Shown here: positions 1 through 7,759 of the stretch, piece by piece | Layout: every line of letters starts with the position of its first letter | Numbering within the stretch: the first letter of the stretch is position 1 | From: Eubacterium sp. | Lineage (GTDB): Bacteria > Bacillota > Clostridia > Lachnospirales > Lachnospiraceae | Length of the DNA: 64,000 nucleotides | Direction of reading: 5' to 3' | Assembly: GCA_017437905.1 (NCBI GenBank) | Contig: JAFRWY010000081.1 | Coordinates: 36,641 to 100,640, forward strand | Translations under genes and position numbers: made by a program | Notes under the pieces: model-generated | Seen by the model: only the letters and a program-made list of their open reading frames with translations | The model's database searches: none | Told to the model about the DNA's origin: nothing

Positions 1-143
1 GAAGGCTCAGTCGTCAGGAGGCAGAGGATATTGAGGCACTGGTGAACAGAGGCGTAAGATCCCAGATGAGTGCCATCTCGGAGCAGGTACTGCAGAAGCT
101 GGAGAAGAAACTGAAGAATGAGAAGATCCGGAGAGGCATATAG
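1..143 (+). CDS. C-terminal end of an upstream CIS-cluster protein (partial)
   Basis: Only the last 46 codons of a gene that begins before the window are visible, read from base 3 and ending at TAG 141-143. The residues are highly charged and look helical (EAEDIEAL, QKLEKKLKN), with no motif I recognise. It lies 116 bases upstream of the first tube-adaptor gene and reads in the same direction, so it probably belongs to the injection-system operon. Small linker proteins are common at this place in such clusters, but this fragment is too short to assign. Confidence 0.6.
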   Translation, partial: RLSRQEAEDIEALVNRGVRSQMSAISEQVLQKLEKKLKNEKIRRGI

Positions 144-182
144 ACGCCCCGGATCTTCGAAAAGCAAGCTGCCGGCGGGAAC

Positions 183-205
183 GGCAGGCGGATGTACCGC
201 CTGCC
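183..205 (+). other. GC-rich intergenic hairpin
   Basis: GGCAGGCGG (183-191) pairs perfectly with CCGCCTGCC (197-205) around a 5-base loop. No T-run follows, so it is not a classic terminator. It could be an mRNA processing or stability element between CIS genes. Confidence 0.5.
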
Positions 206-259
206 CACCACCGGAGATAACGGCTGAACGGTGCAAAGTGTATGTGAGGTGATCGATAT

Positions 260-1144
260 ATGGAATTGGGAAAGGCATTTCAAAACTTTACAGGGAGTCT
301 TACCGGAAATAATACCAAGGCCGTACTCTGTATCCGGAAAGTCGAGAGAAATATCGATCAGAACAATAATGAGGGCCTGGATGCACTGGGAGCTCTGGAA
401 GCAGGTGTGACACAGAAATACGATCAGCTGAACCAGCAGCTCCTGAGAAAGGCGGAAGCTTCCCTGAAGGGGAAGAAGGTGGCAACCTACGATGACATCC
501 GTGAATTTGCCCTGGATAAAAACTATATCGCGCTTGAGGTGCAGTACAACCCCTCGTCGCTCCGGCTGGATACCGCTGCCGGCAAGCAGATGGATTTCGC
601 CGGGGACAATGCCCGAAGGGATCTGTCTTTGTACAATGCTCCTGCAGCAACCATCCTGTCCATGGAGCTTCTGTTTGATGACACCAATAACATGGATGCT
701 TTTATGCTGGGGGATAATCCGCTGACCGGATTCACCCCGTCCAATGCTGCGAATACGGTAACCTCCGTGATGAAGGGGGTGAAGAACGGTTACAGCGTAC
801 AGCGTCAGATGCAGGGACTGCTCTCCCTGCTTACCATCAAGGAGGCACAGCGGGTGATCTTCTTCTGGGGAAGCATGAGTTTCCACGGGATCCTGACGGA
901 TGTGGAAGAGCAGTATACCATGTTCAATAAAAGAGGACAGCCCATACGGGGAAGAGTTTCGCTCTCCATCCGGCAGGATGACTATCTCGAACGGGATGAG
1001 CATCATGACGCCAATTATACATATGACAAGGAATACTGGAGCAAGGCTTTCGATGATACATTCCAGGAACCGGGAACGGGATCCGGCGTACTGGGTACGG
1101 TAAATAAGTTTACGAACAACAGCCTGATGAATCTGAAGCTTTGA
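260..1144 (+). CDS. CIS tube-adaptor (Afp7-like) protein, paralogue 1
   Basis: A 294-residue protein probably joining the inner tube to the baseplate hub. Residues about 90-105 carry the motif YNPSSLRLD, the VQ(F/Y)NP-type signature of the CIS_tube/Afp7 N-terminal domain. Around 185-235 there is a strand-rich stretch (RVIFFWGSMSFHGILTDVE, then YTMFNKRGQPIRGRVSLSI) typical of the LysM-carrying tail proteins that form the tube-to-hub adaptor. No LysM motif is seen at the C-terminus, unlike Afp7. The start ATG 260 has an AGGTGA ribosome binding site. The next gene, 13 bases downstream, is a clear paralogue with the same motifs, so the pair looks like a duplication. Role from family knowledge; the missing LysM is observed. 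Confidence 0.75.
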   Translation: MELGKAFQNFTGSLTGNNTKAVLCIRKVERNIDQNNNEGLDALGALEAGVTQKYDQLNQQLLRKAEASLKGKKVATYDDIREFALDKNYIALEVQYNPSSLRLDTAAGKQMDFAGDNARRDLSLYNAPAATILSMELLFDDTNNMDAFMLGDNPLTGFTPSNAANTVTSVMKGVKNGYSVQRQMQGLLSLLTIKEAQRVIFFWGSMSFHGILTDVEEQYTMFNKRGQPIRGRVSLSIRQDDYLERDEHHDANYTYDKEYWSKAFDDTFQEPGTGSGVLGTVNKFTNNSLMNLKL

Positions 1145-1157
1145 TTGGAGAAATACT

Positions 1158-2036
1158 ATGGATGTTATGGATGTGCTTTCCTATGCGGGCGACACGGCCA
1201 CGCAGAATGTAGGAAATATCGAAAAAGCAATCATAGAGATCATAGATCTTCGGGACCGTGATACCGTTTACCAGGATGCCGTTAAGATCGCAGAAGGCGG
1301 AGGCGCCCTGGGAGGTCTCGGCGGAGGCCTCGGGGGAAAGGTAAATGCGGGAATGAATACCGGACTGATCGGAAATGTGGTCAGCGCCCTGATGGGGAAC
1401 AATCCTCCCAGAGATGATATTGCGGAGGTATATTTCCAGAAGCTGGCAACGAAAAAGAGACTGTTCACCGTGCAGTTCAACCCGTCCACCCTCCGGTTGT
1501 CCGGACATTCCGGAACCATCGCTTCGACGCTGGATCATATCGTCAAGTCCAACAATGAAGTAAATTACAAGGCGGTGGATGCTTCCATCAGTTTGTCCGT
1601 GGAGCTACTGTTTGATTCGATGGTTCCGAAGGATGCCTTCATGAGTGACAAGCTGGATGCGTCCCCTACCGGGTTCCTTACGGGAATGGCAGACCTGGGT
1701 ATGACTGCGGGAAAGAAGAAGAAAAAGACCGTACAACGTGAGGTGGAGGGCTTTATTGCAGCGCTCCGGAACGAGAATACGCGTCTGATCACATTTCACT
1801 GGGGTGAGATCTGCTACTCCGGTGTCCTTCGAAGGGTCGGTGTGGAATACACCATGTTCAATGTCACCGGAGAACCGGTGAGAGCCTCGGTGGGACTTAC
1901 CATTATGTGTGCAGATGCGGGAGAATGGCCGAATTCACTGGCTGTATGGCAGGAACGTTACAAGGAATCCTTCAAGGACGGAAGCGAAAGCTTTGTCAGG
2001 ACTTCGCAGAAAGCAGGAAACCTTTTGAACTTTTGA
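1158..2036 (+). CDS. CIS tube-adaptor (Afp7-like) protein, paralogue 2
   Basis: A 292-residue paralogue of the preceding gene. It has FNPSTLRLSG near residue 110 and the matching strand pair (LITFHWGEICYSGVLRRVG, VEYTMFNVTGEPVRASVGL) near 205-245. A Gly-rich stretch near residues 50-75 (alternating GG, GLGG) is specific to this copy and may be a flexible loop. It also lacks a visible LysM. The gene follows its paralogue by 13 bases and precedes the hub gene by 16, so all three are probably translated from one transcript. Two adaptor paralogues may form successive rings or a mixed ring, which is inference. Confidence 0.75.
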   Translation: MDVMDVLSYAGDTATQNVGNIEKAIIEIIDLRDRDTVYQDAVKIAEGGGALGGLGGGLGGKVNAGMNTGLIGNVVSALMGNNPPRDDIAEVYFQKLATKKRLFTVQFNPSTLRLSGHSGTIASTLDHIVKSNNEVNYKAVDASISLSVELLFDSMVPKDAFMSDKLDASPTGFLTGMADLGMTAGKKKKKTVQREVEGFIAALRNENTRLITFHWGEICYSGVLRRVGVEYTMFNVTGEPVRASVGLTIMCADAGEWPNSLAVWQERYKESFKDGSESFVRTSQKAGNLLNF

Positions 2037-2052
2037 TCGATGATGGTTTAGT

Positions 2053-3219
2053 ATGGCAGAATTTGATTTCAGTAAATTAAAACAGACCTATGAGAATTTC
2101 CGGGAACCGAAGATATCGGTATTTATCGACGGCCAGGAGATGAACGAACAGCAGCGGCTCACCGTGAAGGACGTGGAGGTGGAGCTGACCTCCGGATATG
2201 AGGCTTCCATCGCTACGGTAACCCTCGGGGGGGTCTATGATTCCGCAAGTCAGAGCTTTGAGATCAAGAAGACCAAGCAGTATATGTATCTCGGGTCCAC
2301 GATCGTGATCTATATGGGGTATGCCACGGTTCTTCGTGAGGTATTCCGCGGATTTATTGCGAAAGTACATTTTATCGTTCCTGCTGCGGATTCCGGGGAA
2401 ACGCCTTCGGTAGAACTTACCTGCATGGATGTGAAGGGGCTTATGATGGCCAACCGGCATTCCAGGAAGCTGAAGGCACTGTATTTCAGTGATGCGGTGA
2501 AAGAGATCCTGGAAGGATATCCCATATTCTCCGAAACCGGGCCGGGAGGATCGCTGTTCATGGAGACGAATATCGGGACAACACCCGATAAACCGCCCGG
2601 AGCAGGTGCCGGCGGACCGGGGCAGGCCGGCGACCGGCGGGTGGAGATGGTGGAAGAGAGCGACTATGACTTTATGGTGAAGGCGGCCAAACGGTACAAC
2701 TTTGACTTCTTTGTCGTGGGAAAGACCCTGTATTTTATCGAGGCGAAGAAGAATCATACGCCGCTGATCGTCCTGAAGCCGGGCTTCGGCCTTGTATCGG
2801 TGGATGTGGGGTATGACATGACCGGTCTGGTAAAGGAGGTCGTGGTCCGGAATATTGATATGGCACAGGGAAAATACATCGGCGACAAGAAGAAGAGCAA
2901 GAACAAGATCTCTCTCGGCAACAAAGCGAAACCGCTGATCGAAAAACAGTCCCTGGTCTATATCGACCCCACAACGGACAGCAAGGAGGAAGCCGGATAC
3001 AGAGCCTCCTATCTGCTGGAGACCATCGATTACCGGCTGGGAAGCATTTCCGGAGAAGCCCTGGGGATGCCGGAGATCGTACCGGGCAGATTCATCACCC
3101 TGGAGGATTTCGGTACACCGGTGAACAATGAATTCTACCTGACGAATGTGAAGCATACCTTCCTTGACAACAAGTACAGAACCACATTTGAAGGCTGTGC
3201 AAACTCCATCGGACAGTAA
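2053..3219 (+). CDS. CIS hub protein, phage late-control gpD / VgrG N-terminal-like
   Basis: A 388-residue homologue of phage gpD and of the hub part of VgrG/Afp8, the trimer under the tube. Supporting features are the N-terminal pattern of a short helix then ISVFIDGQEM and VKDVEVELTSGYEASIATVTL, the segment VFRGFIAKVHF, the pattern VELTCMDVKGLMM, and a late segment with ETIDYRLGSISGEAL and VPGRFITLEDF followed by FYLTNVKHTFLD. It is shorter than a complete VgrG because the OB-fold and needle are on the next gene. The 23-base gap to the spike gene and the order match tail-like clusters. Confidence 0.85.
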   Translation: MAEFDFSKLKQTYENFREPKISVFIDGQEMNEQQRLTVKDVEVELTSGYEASIATVTLGGVYDSASQSFEIKKTKQYMYLGSTIVIYMGYATVLREVFRGFIAKVHFIVPAADSGETPSVELTCMDVKGLMMANRHSRKLKALYFSDAVKEILEGYPIFSETGPGGSLFMETNIGTTPDKPPGAGAGGPGQAGDRRVEMVEESDYDFMVKAAKRYNFDFFVVGKTLYFIEAKKNHTPLIVLKPGFGLVSVDVGYDMTGLVKEVVVRNIDMAQGKYIGDKKKSKNKISLGNKAKPLIEKQSLVYIDPTTDSKEEAGYRASYLLETIDYRLGSISGEALGMPEIVPGRFITLEDFGTPVNNEFYLTNVKHTFLDNKYRTTFEGCANSIGQ

Positions 3220-3242
3220 AGATAAGTGAAAAGGATAAATAT

Positions 3243-4106
3243 ATGGCAATCTTTGACATCATAGAGGATGTATCAAAAAAAAGAATGGAGAAGACCGATA
3301 CCGGGGATTCCCGCATCATGGGGATCATGCTGGGAAAGGTGGTCAAGAACTATGATGAGAATATGCCGGGACGTGTCTCCGTGATCCTGCTCTCCAGGGA
3401 ACAGGGCGAAGGAGACGGGGACGAAGCGGACAGCACCAGACTGCTCTGGGCCAGAGTGGTGATGCCTTCCTCCGGCGGCTCCTGGGGACACTATTTCATG
3501 CCCGAGGTAGGAGATCTCGTGCTGGTTGCCTTCGAGGAAGGAAATATCGAAAGGGCCTACGTGATCGGCTGCATCCCGAAGACCAACGACAAGATCCTTA
3601 CCGGATCAAGGGATGAGAAGAATAAGTATAAAAAAATCGTCACAAAGAACGGAAATTCCATCATTTTCGAGGATATATCCGGGGATGACGATGGGGGAGG
3701 AGAGGAACCGGGCTCCCAGGATGTGATCACGATCCAGTCGGCGCTGCAGTCCCACCGGGTGGTACTCAACAATAATAAGAAACTGATCGAGATCTCCGAT
3801 AAGGAGAACAAGAATCAGATCCGTCTGAACACCGACCCCGAGAAGGGACATATCGAGATCAAGGCGGAGAAGAAACTGACCATCAAGGTCGGGGATAATG
3901 TGTCCCTGGTCATGAACGGAGAGACCGGAGCGGTTACGCTGAAAGCCAAGAAGGTGAAGGTGGAGGCGGATGATTCCGTAGGGATCGAAAGCCAGAGCCG
4001 GGCGAACTTTAAGGGCTCCAATGTAACGCTGGAAGCCGGCGGAAGCATGAAGGTATCCAGCGGCGGACTGGTGGAAGTCTCGGGAACACCTATCAAGCTT
4101 GGATAG
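3243..4106 (+). CDS. CIS central spike, gpV/gp5-like OB fold plus beta-helix needle
   Basis: A 287-residue puncturing-spike protein. Residues about 25-105 match the gpV/VgrG OB-fold (LGKVVKNYDENMPGRVSV, LWARVVMP, GSWGHYFMPEVGDLVLVAF, YVIGCIP). After a charged linker the C-terminal 130 residues are short regular strands with alternating hydrophobics and Gly (IRLNTDPEKGHIEIKAEKK, VTLKAKKVKVEA, GSNVTLEAGGSMKVSSGG), as in triple-stranded beta-helix needles, ending in GTPIKLG. Together with the gene before it this is the equivalent of one VgrG split in two. No PAAR tip gene follows in this window; it may lie upstream or be absent. Confidence 0.85.
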   Translation: MAIFDIIEDVSKKRMEKTDTGDSRIMGIMLGKVVKNYDENMPGRVSVILLSREQGEGDGDEADSTRLLWARVVMPSSGGSWGHYFMPEVGDLVLVAFEEGNIERAYVIGCIPKTNDKILTGSRDEKNKYKKIVTKNGNSIIFEDISGDDDGGGEEPGSQDVITIQSALQSHRVVLNNNKKLIEISDKENKNQIRLNTDPEKGHIEIKAEKKLTIKVGDNVSLVMNGETGAVTLKAKKVKVEADDSVGIESQSRANFKGSNVTLEAGGSMKVSSGGLVEVSGTPIKLG

Positions 4107-4141
4107 ACGGCGGGCATGCCGGAACGAAGGGCCGGCACCGG

Positions 4142-4158
4142 CCCCGGGTTGTCCGGGG
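4142..4158 (+). other. Short GC hairpin between spike and gp25 genes
   Basis: CCCCGG and CCGGGG flank a GTTGT loop in the 93-base gap between the spike and gp25 genes. No T-run follows, so it is unlikely to be a full terminator; it may tune expression within the operon. Confidence 0.4.
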
Positions 4159-4199
4159 AACCTTCCGGCAGCAGGGGGGCTGCATAAAGAGGAGTTGTT

Positions 4200-4685
4200 A
4201 TGGCAGATGAAAGATTTTTAGGCACGGGAGCCAAGTTCCCGCTGCAGGTGGATCCGGCAACCGGACGGATCATGACCGTATCCGGCAACCGGACGGTCAA
4301 GGAGTCCATCTATCTGATCCTGATGACACAGCTGACGGAGCGGCTGGTACGGCCGAACTTCGGAAGTGACATCATGAATTATGCCTTTATGGATACGAGC
4401 ACGACCATGCTGTCGATCCTTCGCCGTGATATATCACAGACACTGCTCCAACAGGAGCCGAGGATCGCAGACCTGAATATAGAGACCGAGTACAGGGAAG
4501 AACGGGGCGCCGTGATCGTTCATATCGATTATGTGGTAGCGGCCACGAATACCAGAGACAATCTTGTATTTCCGTTCTATCTGGACAGGGGAGGTTATTC
4601 GGAGGAAGAATCCGAGCTTGAACCCCTGGAGCGAAGATACTATGATGAAGAAGCTATGACGGAGGATGATGAGGATTGGAGTTAG
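4200..4685 (+). CDS. CIS baseplate wedge protein, gp25-like
   Basis: A 161-residue gp25/GPW-family baseplate protein. The family pattern is clear: FLGTGAKFPLQVDPATG near the N-terminus, SVYLIL-type helix (VKESIYLILMTQLTERL), RPNFGSDIMNYAF, then a helix and a terminal strand segment (AVIVHIDYVVAATNTRDNLVFPFYLDRGG). In contractile systems gp25 seeds the sheath and links it to the wedge proteins gp6 and gp7, here the next two genes. The acidic last 25 residues are an extension beyond the usual domain. ATG 4200 follows an AGAGGAG site, and the stop overlaps the start of the next gene. Confidence 0.9.
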   Translation: MADERFLGTGAKFPLQVDPATGRIMTVSGNRTVKESIYLILMTQLTERLVRPNFGSDIMNYAFMDTSTTMLSILRRDISQTLLQQEPRIADLNIETEYREERGAVIVHIDYVVAATNTRDNLVFPFYLDRGGYSEEESELEPLERRYYDEEAMTEDDEDWS

Positions 4686-7600
4686 ATCACCGCAGCGTAC
4701 AGGACATTGAAAACAGAATAAGAGAACTCGCGCGCGGTTATGTCCCGGAGTGGCATTTCGATCCCGAGCATGCGGATATCGGCGCGGCGATCGCAAAGAT
4801 CTTTGCACTGTCCATGAAGGAAAATATCGATCTTACCAACCTTTCGATGGACCGTTTTCATGTGGAATTTGCCAACATGCTGGACCTTTCCCTGAAGGCA
4901 GCCAAGCCTGCCGGAAGCATGGTACAGTTTATGCTGGTGGAGGATACGATTCCGGGAACACAGATCCGGAAGGGCACCAGACTGGTTGCGGCTACGGACA
5001 AGACGGACAGCGGACAGGTGATCTTTGAGACGGAGAGGGATATCTATGTGACCAATTCCCGGATCACGGACGCGTTTATGACGGACTGGGAGGAAGGCTC
5101 TTTCGTACCGCTTCTCGGGGATTTCCCGCCGGTTTCCCTGCTGGAAGGCGAAGTGGACAGAGTGCGGGATGATGAAGAGCCGGAATCCGGGGAAGAAGAG
5201 ACGGAGGAAGTGTCCTACGGATCCGAGCAGCGGTATTCCACAAACAGGGGGAAACTCCGTCCCTTTGTGCTTTTCTCCGAAGTGGGGAATATCGCCAGAA
5301 GTGCTCTGGTTCTCTATCATGAATCCCTTTTCGATATTGAAGATGAGCCGATCTACATAAGACTTGAAGGAAGCCGCGATATCATCGAGAAACTCCGGAG
5401 CGGGGAGTATATCCTGAAGTACTATTCAGCCTCGGGATTCCAGGAGTTTGACAGCATGGAGATCCATCCGGACGGGATCACGGTGGAAGTAAAGAAGAGC
5501 AGGAAATGCCGGCATCTGATCGTAGGAGGCCGCAGCTATGCCGTGGTTGCCATGGAGGCACATTCCATCGTCCGGCAGGCGGAGGATCTGAGCGGGATCG
5601 GTCTTTCTTCCTCAGGAAAAGAACGGAGTGCGGACTTTGTCACGGACGGGAACAGTGACCTGGATGTGGAAGCCTTCGCACCCTTTACGGATACACTTTC
5701 GCTCTATAATGAGTGCTATATCGGACACGACCTTTATTTCTCCAAGGGAGGCTCCCGGGTGACACTGCATTTTCAGGTGGGTCACCGGGACCGGAGCCAT
5801 TTCCTCTCCAGACAGGAGGAAGAGGCGGAACTGAAGGTGATCAAGAGAAAACCGAAGATGATCCTGGCGGACATCCCTGCAGAATCCTACTGCGACGAGA
5901 TCAGCATGGAGTATTACAACGGGCTGGGCTGGAAGAAGCTGCCTGCGGAGGATGATGTAACCGGACTTCTGTCCGGCGCGGGAGTCGGAAATATCAGTGT
6001 CAGCTTCGTATGTCCCACGGACTGGGCAAAGATCCAGGTAGGGGCGTACTTCGGAAGAGCCGTAAGACTGCGGCTCATCAAGGCGGATAACTGTTATCTT
6101 CGTCCGGCCATCCATCATTATCCGGTGATCGAGCATTTCCGGGCAGAATTCACCTATCAGGGACATTTCGTGGATCCGGATAAACTGTACAGGGTAACCG
6201 GAACCGAGAAGCAGGAGATCACGGAACTGATCAAGACCGATCAGCGGTTCACGGCCATGTCCGGAGGTGTATATCAGGACGATGCGCTGTATCTCGGGTT
6301 TAATAACCGCATGGAGGATGGCCCCGTCAGCATTTACTTTGAACTGGAAGACCAGCTCAATATGAACTCCATGAAGTGCCGCTTCGAATACAGTACCTCC
6401 GACGGATTCAAGCCGTTGAAGGTGGTAGACAATACAAAAGATTTTTCAAGATCCGGTGCAGTGGGTTTCATACCCCCCGCGGATATGCACGGCACCGTTC
6501 TGGAGGGCAAGACCAGATACTGGATCCGGATCCGCAGGAACAATGTGCAGGATGAGAACGAAAGCAGTCTGTTCCTGCCCCGCATCCGCAAGGTCCTGAC
6601 CAATGTGGTCTACGTCTCCAATACGGTGACGGAGAAGGAAGAGGATTATTATCTGAATGATACCACGCCGAACCAGCATTTCTCCCTCGGACGGCAGAAC
6701 ATTCTGGACGCGGAGGTCTGGGTAAATGAGAAAAGGAGTATCCGGAAGGATGAGATCGAGCGGATGCAGCTCGAACACCCGGAGGATATCCGGGTAGAGA
6801 CGGATAAACTTGGAGGACTTTCCGCGGTATATGTGAAATGGAATGAGACCACAGGATTCGACACGGCTTCGGATCCGAGAAGCTATATGATCGACCGTAT
6901 GAACGGGGAACTGATCTTCTCCGACGGAGTGAAGGCCATGAAGCCGCGGATCACGGATGACGTTGCCTTCAAGGTACGGGTACGTACCTGTGACGGTTCC
7001 GCCGGAAATGTGGAAGCGGGAGCCATCAGCGAAACCGTAGGGACAGAACTTTATATCGACCGGGTAACGAATCCGGTCCGCGCCTACGGAGGTTCGGATC
7101 TGGAGACCATGACAGAGGCCTTTCGCCGCGGAGCCAATCTGCTCTCCAGCAGGGGACGGCTGGTATCGGACAAGGATTATATCTATACGATCCTCGGTTT
7201 CTCCGACAGTATCGACCAGGCGGTCTGCGTAGCCGGTGAGACCGTGGACGGAAAGAAACGGCCGCAGGATATCTCCTTCGTGCTGCTGATGAAGGATTAC
7301 ATGGATGGTTCCTTCTCCTTCCATCGTATCGCAGGGCCGTTGAAGGAATACCTTCTGGAACTTTCTCCTGCCACCATATCTCCGGAGCATGTACATGTGG
7401 TGGAGCCGATCTTCGTGTCTGTATCCGTCTCTGTCTGGGCTACGGTCAGGGATGAGGAGGCAAGCTTCGAGACACAGAGTGCGATCCTCGGAATACTGAA
7501 AGATTACTTTGACCCGGTATCCGGAAGGGGAAGCGGCGGCTGGACCATCGGTGTTCTTCCGAAGAAGGCACAGATCATGATGAAGCTGGGTACGCTGAAG

Positions 7601-7747
7601 AACCGGGCGGTCTTCAAAAAGACGGTGATCACCGTTCATTATGTGGATAAGGACGGGGAACACACGCTGGATATCGATGATGTGAAGGCAAGTCCCTTCA
7701 TGATGGTAAGATCCGGAGCGCATAAGATATATATCGAATACGATTGA
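4676..7747 (+). CDS. CIS baseplate wedge protein, baseplate-J / gp6-like (Afp11-type)
   Basis: A 1023-residue baseplate protein. The start is TTG at 4676, chosen for the GGAGG at 4661-4665 and for the family-type N-terminus (ELARGYVPEWHFDPEHADIG, then AKIFALSMKENIDL); it overlaps the gp25 stop by 10 bases. The baseplate-J domain lies near residues 765-860 (DGSAGNVEAGAISETVG, VTNPVRAYGGSDLETM, RGRLVSDKDYIYTILGF). The last 150 residues carry the conserved VEPIFVSVSVSVWATVRD strand and a terminal gp6-like segment. The middle is long and variable, with an acidic loop near 160-180. It should build the six-fold wedge ring around the hub. Confidence 0.87.
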   Translation: MELDHRSVQDIENRIRELARGYVPEWHFDPEHADIGAAIAKIFALSMKENIDLTNLSMDRFHVEFANMLDLSLKAAKPAGSMVQFMLVEDTIPGTQIRKGTRLVAATDKTDSGQVIFETERDIYVTNSRITDAFMTDWEEGSFVPLLGDFPPVSLLEGEVDRVRDDEEPESGEEETEEVSYGSEQRYSTNRGKLRPFVLFSEVGNIARSALVLYHESLFDIEDEPIYIRLEGSRDIIEKLRSGEYILKYYSASGFQEFDSMEIHPDGITVEVKKSRKCRHLIVGGRSYAVVAMEAHSIVRQAEDLSGIGLSSSGKERSADFVTDGNSDLDVEAFAPFTDTLSLYNECYIGHDLYFSKGGSRVTLHFQVGHRDRSHFLSRQEEEAELKVIKRKPKMILADIPAESYCDEISMEYYNGLGWKKLPAEDDVTGLLSGAGVGNISVSFVCPTDWAKIQVGAYFGRAVRLRLIKADNCYLRPAIHHYPVIEHFRAEFTYQGHFVDPDKLYRVTGTEKQEITELIKTDQRFTAMSGGVYQDDALYLGFNNRMEDGPVSIYFELEDQLNMNSMKCRFEYSTSDGFKPLKVVDNTKDFSRSGAVGFIPPADMHGTVLEGKTRYWIRIRRNNVQDENESSLFLPRIRKVLTNVVYVSNTVTEKEEDYYLNDTTPNQHFSLGRQNILDAEVWVNEKRSIRKDEIERMQLEHPEDIRVETDKLGGLSAVYVKWNETTGFDTASDPRSYMIDRMNGELIFSDGVKAMKPRITDDVAFKVRVRTCDGSAGNVEAGAISETVGTELYIDRVTNPVRAYGGSDLETMTEAFRRGANLLSSRGRLVSDKDYIYTILGFSDSIDQAVCVAGETVDGKKRPQDISFVLLMKDYMDGSFSFHRIAGPLKEYLLELSPATISPEHVHVVEPIFVSVSVSVWATVRDEEASFETQSAILGILKDYFDPVSGRGSGGWTIGVLPKKAQIMMKLGTLKNRAVFKKTVITVHYVDKDGEHTLDIDDVKASPFMMVRSGAHKIYIEYD

Positions 7748-7759
7748 GAGGTTTTCTGA

